Shown in pieces: positions 1-6,727 of a stretch of 64,000 bases of DNA. Location: NCBI RefSeq assembly GCF_003952725.1, contig NZ_CP032509.1, forward strand, positions 248,001 through 312,000, given 5' to 3'. This stretch comes from Georhizobium profundi. Lineage in GTDB: Bacteria > Pseudomonadota > Alphaproteobacteria > Rhizobiales > Rhizobiaceae. Positions within the stretch are counted from its first letter, which is position 1, and every line of letters begins with the position of its first letter. Below the pieces are notes generated by a model, which was not told the origin of the DNA, made no database searches, and saw only the letters and a list, made by a program, of their open reading frames with translations. Made by a program: the position numbers and the translations under genes.

Positions 1-2
1 CC

Positions 3-722
3 GGCGCGGAACTTGCCTTCACCTATCAGGGCGATGCATTCGGCAAACGCGTGAAGCCGCTTGCCGCCGAGCTCGGCTCCGACATTCTTCTGCCGTGCGA
101 CGTGGAGCAGATCGAAACGGTCGATGCCGTCTTCGATACGCTGAAGGAAAAATGGGGCACGCTTGACTTCGTCGTGCACGCCATCGGCTTTTCGGACCGG
201 AATGAACTGAAGGGACTCTATGCCGACACCACGCGGGACAATTTCTCCCGCACCATGGTGATCTCGTGCTTCTCCTTCACCGAAGTCGCCAAGCGCGCTG
301 CGGCCATGATGAACGAAGGCGGCTCGCTTCTGACGCTCACCTATGCCGGCTCCACCCGCGTCATGCCCAACTACAACGTCATGGGTGTCGCCAAGGCAGC
401 ACTCGAGGCAAGCGTCCGCTATCTCGCTGCGGATTACGGCCCGAAGCAGATCCGCGTGAACGCGATTTCAGCGGGTCCGGTGCGCACGCTGGCCGGCGCC
501 GGCATTGCCGATGCGCGGGTCATGTTCAGCTACCAGGCACGCAATTCACCCATGCGGCGCACCGTCACGATCGACGATGTGGGCTCGTCTTCGCTTTACC
601 TTCTTTCGGACATGTCGCGCGGCGTGACGGGCGAAGTTCATTTCGTTGACTCGGGTTACCACATCACGTCGATGCCCGTGCTGGACGAGCTCAAGCGGCA
701 GGACCCGGAAGAAAGCGAATAG
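3..722 (+). CDS. fabI: Enoyl-[acyl-carrier-protein] reductase (NADH), 5' end outside window
   Basis: FabI reduces trans-2-enoyl-ACP to acyl-ACP in the last step of each fatty acid elongation cycle, in the cytosol. The reading frame is open to the left window edge, so the N-terminal NAD-binding glycine motif is missing and about 239 residues are visible of the usual 270. The FabI-type Tyr-X6-Lys catalytic pair is present (Tyr codon 372-374, Lys codon 393-395, within NYNVMGVAK), as is the second active-site Tyr ten residues earlier (342-344). The segment VNAISAGPVRTLA, which precedes the mobile substrate loop, is also seen. An internal GTG at 51 is not the true start because FabI sequence continues upstream. 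The only real alternative is another FabI paralogue, since rhizobia often carry two. Confidence 0.95.
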   Translation, partial: GAELAFTYQGDAFGKRVKPLAAELGSDILLPCDVEQIETVDAVFDTLKEKWGTLDFVVHAIGFSDRNELKGLYADTTRDNFSRTMVISCFSFTEVAKRAAAMMNEGGSLLTLTYAGSTRVMPNYNVMGVAKAALEASVRYLAADYGPKQIRVNAISAGPVRTLAGAGIADARVMFSYQARNSPMRRTVTIDDVGSSSLYLLSDMSRGVTGEVHFVDSGYHITSMPVLDELKRQDPEESE

Positions 723-908
723 GGTTCATCTGGAAGAGCAGCCAAGTAACGCGTAGTAAGCCACAGGCGTTCACGCACACGTTACCAATTTGTAATCTTC
801 GTCATCCTTGAATCGCCATATTCCCAGAGCCAAATTGATGTCATCGGCAACACGAAATCTGCCGGTGTCCGGCTCTACTGGCTTGTCCCCCGCCACTGCC
901 GGACATAG

Positions 909-945
909 GGACAAAGGCCTCATCCCCCTCTCCGGGCCTTTGTCC
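909..945 (+). ncRNA. Strong stem-loop with C-rich loop, candidate part of a small RNA
   Basis: A perfect 11-bp inverted repeat (GGACAAAGGCC at 909-919, GGCCTTTGTCC at 935-945) encloses a 15-nt pyrimidine-rich loop containing CCCCCTCTCC. It lies 12 nt before a terminator-like hairpin whose loop is also C-rich. Exposed C-rich loops that mimic an anti-Shine-Dalgarno sequence are typical of several alphaproteobacterial small RNAs. No convincing promoter was identified. The alternative is that both hairpins are simply the 3' end of the fabI transcript. This stem-loop and the following terminator account for the middle of the 339-nt gap between fabI and the next gene; nothing else was recognised at 723-908. 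Confidence 0.4.
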
Positions 946-957
946 GATCTATAGGAA

Positions 958-998
958 GCCGTCGCGACACCGCCCCCCGTCGCGGCGGCTTTTCTTTT
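958..998 (+). terminator. Rho-independent terminator
   Basis: The arms GCCGTCGCGAC (958-968) and GTCGCGGCGGC (979-989) pair over 11 bp with one G-U pair. The loop is C-rich and a T-rich tract (TTTTCTTTT, 990-998) follows at once. It ends either fabI or a small RNA from the gap. Confidence 0.75.
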
Positions 999-1061
999 GG
1001 CCGGACGCGGCTATGGTCCCACGCAAATCAGTTGCTTTGAAATCCTGCGAGGATCCGTCCC

Positions 1062-2459
1062 ATGTCCCTGTCCGCACCTGCGCTCGAGCGCGCCGACGCC
1101 AACCTTCCGGCAAGCCTGGAGCGTCTGTTCGATCTCATCCGCATCCGCTCCATCTCCACCGATCCTGCCTACAAGGACGAGTGCCGCAAGGCGGCCGCCT
1201 GGCTGGTCGCGGAACTTTCGGCGATTGGTTTCGACGCATCGGTGCGCGACACGCCGGGCCATCCGATGGTGGTGGCGCACAACAACGAAGCGGGTGAAGC
1301 TGCCCCGCATGTTCTTTTCTATGGCCATTACGACGTTCAGCCGGTCGACCCGCTGAACCTTTGGGAAAACGACCCGTTCGAGCCGGCCGTGCGCGAGGCG
1401 AAGTCGGGCCGCAAAGTCATCACCGGTCGCGGCGCCGCAGACGACAAGGGTCAGCTGATGACCTTCGTCGAGGCCTGCCGTGCCGTGCGCGAGACGGCCG
1501 GCAAGCTGCCGGTCCGCGTCACGATCCTGTTCGAAGGCGAGGAAGAATCCGGCTCCCCGTCGCTCAAGCCCTTCCTCGAAGCCAATGCGGCTGAGTTGAG
1601 GGCCGATTTCGCGCTCGTTTGCGACACCAATATGTGGGACGCGGAAACGCCGGCGATTTCGGCAGGCCTGCGCGGGCTCGTCGGCGAAGAGATCACCATC
1701 ACTGCCGCAGACCGCGACCTGCATTCGGGCTATTTCGGCGGAGCGGCCGCCAATCCGATCCACATCCTCTCGTCGATTCTCGCCGAAATGCGCGATGCCG
1801 ATGGCCGGATCACGATCCCGGGATTCTACGACGGCGTCGAGGAGACGCCTGACGAGATCAAGGCGATCTGGGACAAGCTTGGGCGTTCTGCCGAAGACTT
1901 CCTCGGCGAAGTCGGTCTGAAGAAACTTGCCGGCGAAAAAGGCCGCTCGGTGCACGAACTTACCTGGGCCCGGCCCACGGCGGAAGTGAACGGCATCTGG
2001 GGCGGCTACACCGGCGAAGGCTTCAAGACAGTCATCGCGGCGCAGGCGTCTGCCAAAGTCTCGTTCCGCCTCGTCGGCGCACAGGATCCGGCGAAGGTGC
2101 GCGCTGCATTTCGCAAATTCGTCGAGGAGCGCATTCCAGAGGATTGCTCCGTCAGCTTCCACGAGCATGGCGGCTCGCCGGCGATCCAGCTGCCCTATGA
2201 TTCGCCGCTTCTGAACACGGCCAAGGATGCACTTTCGGGCGAGTGGCCGAAGCCTGCGGTGATGATCGGCATGGGCGGGTCGATCCCGATCGTCGGCGAT
2301 TTCCAGAAGCTGCTCGGCATGGATTCGCTGCTGGTCGGCTTCGGTCTCGCCGACGACCGCATCCATTCGCCGAACGAGAAATACGAGCTGACATCGTTCC
2401 ACAAGGGCATCCGGTCCTGGATCCGTATTATGGACGCGCTAGCAAACCAGCCGGCCTGA
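1062..2459 (+). CDS. M20/M25/M40 family metallopeptidase (dipeptidase-like)
   Basis: This is a cytosolic di-zinc peptidase of the M20 family, 465 residues, the usual length for the dipeptidase/carnosinase-like branch. Zinc-ligand and catalytic motifs are in order: GHYDVQP with His89 and Asp91, GRGAADDKG with Asp127/Asp128, and FEGEEESGS with Glu160-Glu161 (general base and ligand). A lid/dimerisation segment lies near residues 210-330 and a C-terminal IHSPNE motif supplies the last His. The substrate is probably a dipeptide or N-acyl amino acid. The start at 1062 follows AGGATCCGTCCC. It stands alone downstream of a terminator and converges with the next gene 13 nt away. It is distinct from the M20 enzyme at 27067-28392, whose motifs are of the acetylornithine deacetylase type. 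Confidence 0.88.
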   Translation: MSLSAPALERADANLPASLERLFDLIRIRSISTDPAYKDECRKAAAWLVAELSAIGFDASVRDTPGHPMVVAHNNEAGEAAPHVLFYGHYDVQPVDPLNLWENDPFEPAVREAKSGRKVITGRGAADDKGQLMTFVEACRAVRETAGKLPVRVTILFEGEEESGSPSLKPFLEANAAELRADFALVCDTNMWDAETPAISAGLRGLVGEEITITAADRDLHSGYFGGAAANPIHILSSILAEMRDADGRITIPGFYDGVEETPDEIKAIWDKLGRSAEDFLGEVGLKKLAGEKGRSVHELTWARPTAEVNGIWGGYTGEGFKTVIAAQASAKVSFRLVGAQDPAKVRAAFRKFVEERIPEDCSVSFHEHGGSPAIQLPYDSPLLNTAKDALSGEWPKPAVMIGMGGSIPIVGDFQKLLGMDSLLVGFGLADDRIHSPNEKYELTSFHKGIRSWIRIMDALANQPA

Positions 2460-2472
2460 GCCGACGTTCGCC

Positions 2473-3621
2473 CTACTCTCCGGGAACCATGCGGTCGGCT
2501 TTTTGCCGGCCGCCCTCGTTTGAAAGCCTCGCCCAGGCTGGCCGCTCGAACAGGAAGCGGCCGAAGCCCGTCCACTGGACGATCATGTAGAAGACGATCG
2601 GGCCGCTGACCGCTGCGATCCAGACGAGCAGCGATATCGTGCCGACGTCCGTGATGATCCCGAGACGGATCAGGATGACGCGGGCGATCGCCATCGGCAG
2701 GAAGAAGGCGAGATAGATCACGATCGAGTGGGCGCCGATCCAGCGCAGCCCGTTGGCCCATGAAACCCGGGCGAGTAGGCCGGAGATCGCGATCACGGCC
2801 AGCGTGCCGATGCTCCCTGCCAACAGCGAGATGCCGGGAAGGTCGGCCCATTTCGGCGCCTTGTCTTCCCAAGTGAACGCCTGGGCGTAGCCTGCGAGTG
2901 CTGCGGGTGCGATCCCGAAGGCCAGTACCCCGTTCACCAGAGCCCAGACACAAAGCGCGCCGGCGGTCAGAGCCGAGTTGCGCGCGGTCCAGCCTTCGAA
3001 GGCGAACACCCGCGCCGCAAGCGCGTAGCCAGCGAAGAAATAGACGTATCGCGCGGCGAATTCGTCGAAGATCACGCTTCCGGTCGCGATCGGCATGATT
3101 TCCATAACCGCCGCCCAAGCGAGCACGAGCCAGACCGGCAGGCCCTTCACCAACCGGGTGAACAGGAAGAAGACCGGCAGGATATAGATGAACCACAGCG
3201 TGCCGAAGGGCTGCAAGAACGCCGTGAGATAGGCGCCGAGCGCTGCACCCGCCCCCTCTTCCATGGCGATGCCCGGGCCCTTGAATGCGAACTGGATGGT
3301 CAGCCACAGCACGTAGAAGTAAGCGAAGTGCACGACCTTCCGGTCGATGTAACGGCCCCACGGCGCATCGATGGTGCGCGCGAGAAACAGTCCCGAGATC
3401 AGGAAGAAGGCCGGCATGCGGAACGGCCGGCAGAATTCGACGACCGGGTGCAGCCAGCCGGGAACGCCCATCGCCGCCTCGACGCCGAGCACCGAGTGCA
3501 TCATTACGACCAGCAGGATGGAAATACCCTTGGCATGGTCTACCCAGTCGACGCGGGTGGGCCAATCGACGCTGCCGGGCCCGTCGACGCGGGCAGGGTG
3601 CTGCGGTGCAGGGATCGTCAT
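2473..3621 (-). CDS. Acyltransferase family 3 membrane protein
   Basis: A 382-residue integral membrane protein of the acyltransferase 3 (OatA/NodX-like) superfamily. These enzymes transfer acyl groups to extracytoplasmic sugars or other surface molecules. The family's N-terminal signature DWVDHAKGISILLVVMMHS is present, followed by RPFRMPAFFLISGLFLAR and about ten hydrophobic segments. The ATG at 3621 is chosen because GGAG lies 9 nt upstream; an in-frame ATG at 3672 would add 17 unlikely residues. It may be co-transcribed with the lipoprotein gene upstream (95 nt gap). The acceptor molecule cannot be told from sequence. The closest named relatives are YcfT-type uncharacterised proteins. Confidence 0.85.
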   Translation of the reverse strand: MTIPAPQHPARVDGPGSVDWPTRVDWVDHAKGISILLVVMMHSVLGVEAAMGVPGWLHPVVEFCRPFRMPAFFLISGLFLARTIDAPWGRYIDRKVVHFAYFYVLWLTIQFAFKGPGIAMEEGAGAALGAYLTAFLQPFGTLWFIYILPVFFLFTRLVKGLPVWLVLAWAAVMEIMPIATGSVIFDEFAARYVYFFAGYALAARVFAFEGWTARNSALTAGALCVWALVNGVLAFGIAPAALAGYAQAFTWEDKAPKWADLPGISLLAGSIGTLAVIAISGLLARVSWANGLRWIGAHSIVIYLAFFLPMAIARVILIRLGIITDVGTISLLVWIAAVSGPIVFYMIVQWTGFGRFLFERPAWARLSNEGGRQKADRMVPGE

Positions 3622-3716
3622 CTCGGTCGTCTCCAATCTGTGGAGCGACACTAACCTCGCGCCTCTTGGCAATTGCTAAAGGCGGGCGCCATGCGGCCCA
3701 TCAACGATCTGTGTGG

Positions 3717-4556
3717 TTAAGGCACCGTTGCGGGGCTCGGGCGAATTGGAGCGGTCGTTTGAGGCCGCGGTGCTGCTGGGATCTCTGAAGCAGCCGGCGA
3801 AGCGGCCCGCGCTCGGGCAGCTGCACCCGAAGGCGGCATGGGAGGCCCGACGACTGGCGCGGGCTCGGATGTCCCAGTCGGGCGCGTCGTGGCAGGCGCG
3901 GGGTTGCGACGCACGCCTGCTGGCTGTTGCGGTGACGACGCTGCGGCAGCCGGCGTGGCCGGGGCCGCCGGGGCGATCCCAGGCGTGTTCGCGGCTGGAG
4001 AGGCCGGGGTGGCAGGCATCAGCGCAGCGGGGGTGGTCGGCGCCGTGGTGACTGGCGGGATCGTGGCTGGCCTGGTTCGGACCTGGCCCGGTGGGGGTGC
4101 GACCTCGCCGGGCGGCACCGGCGGCTCGTCTTCCTGGCCATCGAACCAAGCTCGCGCCCATTCCGGCACCGCGCATTCGTAGAGATAGGTGACCATCGAG
4201 GTTGCCTGTGCCTCGTTGTCGATTTCGGACACGAAGCGGCGCACGCCCCAGCGATAGCCGGCGCCGAGCGCATACTGGCCGACGCAGCGATAGACGCGCG
4301 TCTGAACCGAGAAGCTCTCGCGATACTCCCATAAGAAGCCAGCAAGGCGCACGGCGAGACCATAGCAGCCGGCAGTCGGGCCACAGGCGGTACTGAGCGA
4401 GGTTCCAAGCCGCTCCATGATGCCAGCCCGCTCGGCAGCCGGCAGGTTTTCCGGCTCGGTTTCGCCGGTCGACGCACAGGCGGACAAGGCGATACTGGTC
4501 GCCAGAAGCAAGGGAAGGGCAATCAGACGCACGGCGAGGCCTCGGGGCAAGAGCAT
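3717..4556 (-). CDS. Putative lipoprotein with Pro/Ala-rich C-terminal tail, function unknown
   Basis: The predicted product is 279 residues. It begins with a basic N-terminus and hydrophobic stretch ending in a lipobox (IALSAC), so it should be lipid-anchored in the envelope. A globular part of about 130 residues follows, with several Cys (TACGPTAGCYG, VYRCVGQYALG, YLYECAVPEW) that could form disulfides in the periplasm. The last ~125 residues are a low-complexity Pro/Ala/Thr-rich tail, which suggests a flexible linker spanning the periplasm or touching peptidoglycan. I do not recognise the globular domain. The start at 4556 puts the lipobox at a normal position; an upstream ATG at 4616 is possible but lengthens the signal peptide abnormally. 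It is divergent from the hydrolase gene at 4728. Confidence 0.75.
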   Translation of the reverse strand: MLLPRGLAVRLIALPLLLATSIALSACASTGETEPENLPAAERAGIMERLGTSLSTACGPTAGCYGLAVRLAGFLWEYRESFSVQTRVYRCVGQYALGAGYRWGVRRFVSEIDNEAQATSMVTYLYECAVPEWARAWFDGQEDEPPVPPGEVAPPPGQVRTRPATIPPVTTAPTTPAALMPATPASPAANTPGIAPAAPATPAAAASSPQQPAGVRRNPAPATTRPTGTSEPAPVVGPPMPPSGAAARARAASPAASEIPAAPRPQTTAPIRPSPATVP

Positions 4557-4727
4557 GGTTTGCGGCGCGAAGGCACTCCAACCATAGCGCCCTCCTTGCC
4601 TGCGAATGGTGGCCATCGCGTGATCGCGCAACACCGATCTTGCCAAGGGCGACAAAATCGGCACGCTGCAAGGCCGGCCGATGAGGGGCCCATGTACTTG
4701 CTCGCAACGCTGCTCTAGTCCCACCCC

Positions 4728-6392
4728 ATGCTCCAGATCCGTCGGACTTTCCTGCACGCTCCCTGCTCCACCGGCCTGATCGTCGGCACTCTGTTCTTCG
4801 CGGCCTCGCTGACGCCAAGCCTTTTGCCACGCGACTTTCTCATGCAGGGCATTCTCTCCGGGTGCTCCATGGCGGCCGGCTATGGAATCGGAAGCTTCGG
4901 GCGATGGCTCTGGTCCTATCTTGAATTGCCCGAGCTCGACGAGGACCGCACCCGCCGTGCGCTGCGCGTCGTCTCGGTGCTGTGCGGCATCGTGGCCTTC
5001 ACCTATCTCTGGCTCGCCTCCGATTGGCAGAACGCCATTCGCCGGCTGATGGAATTGCCGCCGGTCGACACGGTCCAGCCCTTTCGCGTGGGCCTCATCG
5101 CGCTCGCCATCTTCGCGCTGCTGCTGCTTATCGCGCGCATCTTCAAGACGGTGAACCACATCTTCGCGCAAAAGCTGAAGAGCTTCATCCCGCGGCGGGT
5201 GTCGAACGTGCTGGGGCTCATTCTGGCGGCAGCGGTGTTCTGGGCGCTGGTCGACGGCGTGCTCTTCCGGTTCGGACTGCGCGCCGCTGACGCCTCGTTT
5301 CAACAGATCGATGCCCTCGTCGACGATGCCCTTGCGCGCCCGCAACTTGCTCTAAAGACCGGCAGCACGGCATCGCTCGTCACATGGGAGGATCTTGGGA
5401 ACCGGGGCCGCGAGTTCGTCGCTACCGGGCCGAGCGCCGCGGAGATCGCGGAATTTACCGGCGACAGCGCCGTCGAAGAGCCCATCCGCGTCTTCGTCGG
5501 GCTGAATTCCGCCGAGACGATCGAGGAAAGGGCACGGCTTGCGTTTGACGAGCTGATCCGTGTCGATGCCTTCGAGCGCACCAACCTCGTCATCATCACA
5601 CCGACGGGCACCGGATGGGTGGACCCCGCCGCCATGGATTCGCTCGAATATCTTCTGCGCGGCGACGTCGCCAGCGTTGCGGTTCAATATTCCTACCTCA
5701 CGAGCTGGCTTTCGCTGCTCTTCGAGCCGGGTTACGGCGCAGACACGGCGAGCGCGCTTTTCGATCTGGTTTACGATTATTGGCGGCAACTGCCGGAAGA
5801 TGGACGGCCGAACCTTTATCTCTACGGCTTGAGCCTTGGTGCCCTGAATTCCGACCTATCCGTCGATCTCTATGATGTGATTGGCGATCCTTTCCAGGGC
5901 GCCCTCTGGAGTGGCCCGCCCTTCTCGACCGCCACCTGGCGCAACCTGACGGCCGACCGCAATCCCGGCAGCCCCGCATGGCTTCCCAGGTTCCGGGACG
6001 GCTCGGTCGTGCGCTTCACCAACCAGACGAACACGCTCGACGAGGCGGAGGCCCCGTGGGGCCCGCTCAGGATCGTGTATCTCCAATATGCGAGCGACCC
6101 GGTCACCTTCTTCGATCCGCCGAGCGTCTACCGCGAGCCGTCCTGGATGCAGGCGCCGCGCGGCCCGGACGTTGCAGACGAATTCCGCTGGTTCCCGGTC
6201 ATCACGTTCCTGCAACTGACCGTCGATCTCATGGCGGCGACCACCGCGCCAATGGGCTACGGCCACGTCTATGCGCATGAGCACTACATTGATGGTTGGA
6301 TGGAGGTGACAGAGCCGCAGGGCTGGACGCCGGCGGACATCGACCGCCTGAAGACGTTCTTCATCGAGCAGAGGCAGGAAGCCGGCGACTAA
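4728..6392 (+). CDS. Membrane-anchored alpha/beta-hydrolase (Abhydrolase_9 type)
   Basis: A 554-residue protein with two parts. The N-terminal ~200 residues hold several transmembrane segments (for example TGLIVGTLFFAASLTPSLLP and VGLIALAIFALLLLIARIF), matching the N-terminal membrane domain seen with this hydrolase family. The C-terminal part is an alpha/beta-hydrolase, with the conserved block NLVIITPTGTGWVDPAAMDS and a nucleophile elbow GLSLG inside NLYLYGLSLGALNSDLS. The C-terminal HEHYIDGW may provide the catalytic His. The substrate is unknown; a lipid or cell-envelope ester is a reasonable guess for a membrane-bound hydrolase. It is expressed divergently from the lipoprotein gene, with 171 nt between start codons, and is followed by a stem-loop. 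Confidence 0.85.
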   Translation: MLQIRRTFLHAPCSTGLIVGTLFFAASLTPSLLPRDFLMQGILSGCSMAAGYGIGSFGRWLWSYLELPELDEDRTRRALRVVSVLCGIVAFTYLWLASDWQNAIRRLMELPPVDTVQPFRVGLIALAIFALLLLIARIFKTVNHIFAQKLKSFIPRRVSNVLGLILAAAVFWALVDGVLFRFGLRAADASFQQIDALVDDALARPQLALKTGSTASLVTWEDLGNRGREFVATGPSAAEIAEFTGDSAVEEPIRVFVGLNSAETIEERARLAFDELIRVDAFERTNLVIITPTGTGWVDPAAMDSLEYLLRGDVASVAVQYSYLTSWLSLLFEPGYGADTASALFDLVYDYWRQLPEDGRPNLYLYGLSLGALNSDLSVDLYDVIGDPFQGALWSGPPFSTATWRNLTADRNPGSPAWLPRFRDGSVVRFTNQTNTLDEAEAPWGPLRIVYLQYASDPVTFFDPPSVYREPSWMQAPRGPDVADEFRWFPVITFLQLTVDLMAATTAPMGYGHVYAHEHYIDGWMEVTEPQGWTPADIDRLKTFFIEQRQEAGD

Positions 6393-6403
6393 AATTCGGG
6401 CAA

Positions 6404-6435
6404 GAAAAAAGCGGGGTCTGTCTAGAACCCCGCTT
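6404..6435 (-). terminator. Rho-independent terminator, oriented for the minus strand
   Basis: A 9-bp stem (AAGCGGGGT at 6409-6417 with ACCCCGCTT at 6427-6435) is flanked on the low-coordinate side by a run of A. On the minus strand this is a GC stem followed by six T. The plus strand has no T tract after the stem. It lies 17 nt past the stop of the plus-strand hydrolase gene and may also act on that transcript, but the U-tract orientation fits a minus-strand RNA. Confidence 0.6.
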
Positions 6436-6437
6436 CC

Positions 6438-6635
6438 TCAACGATCAGCCGAGACTGCCAGTACATCCGTGGTCAATCCGTGCGGATCGTCAGCCGCGCA
6501 CTCGACACCATCCAAAACCCGGCCCGAAGGCCGTACCCAGATCGTGGAGCGCGCGGCGTTGAGCCTGAAGTGGGGTGGGCTCTCTCGAATTACAAGAGGC
6601 GGCTCACGGGTTGGGTGACCCGGACCCTTAAGCAA
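6438..6635 (-). CDS. Possible small protein, 65 residues, doubtful
   Basis: A minus-strand frame of 65 codons begins with ATG at 6635 and stops 2 nt before the minus-strand terminator at 6404-6435. That position is the main argument for a transcript here. The product has no recognisable domain, is Arg- and Pro-rich in its N-terminal half and has no signal or membrane segment. Codon choice does not clearly mark it as coding. The alternative is a non-coding minus-strand RNA ending at the same terminator. Apart from this frame and the CtrA-type box at 6652, the 335-nt gap between the hydrolase and the penicillin-binding protein gene holds nothing I recognise. Confidence 0.2.
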   Translation of the reverse strand: MLKGPGHPTREPPLVIRESPPHFRLNAARSTIWVRPSGRVLDGVECAADDPHGLTTDVLAVSADR

Positions 6636-6651
6636 CGACGAAAGAGCATCC

Positions 6652-6666
6652 TTAACCCCACCTTAA
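6652..6666 (+). promoter_or_regulatory. CtrA-type binding box TTAA-N7-TTAA
   Basis: TTAACCCCACCTTAA is an exact match to the full CtrA recognition sequence of Alphaproteobacteria. It lies 62 nt before the start codon of the class A penicillin-binding protein gene. A further TTAA half-site is at 6628-6631. The position fits activation of, or overlap with, the promoter of that gene. Confidence 0.55.
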
Positions 6667-6727
6667 ATCGCCGCATTTTAGTTTCACAGGCACATTTCCC
6701 GCAGAAACATTTGAGTAGTTCGTTGCC

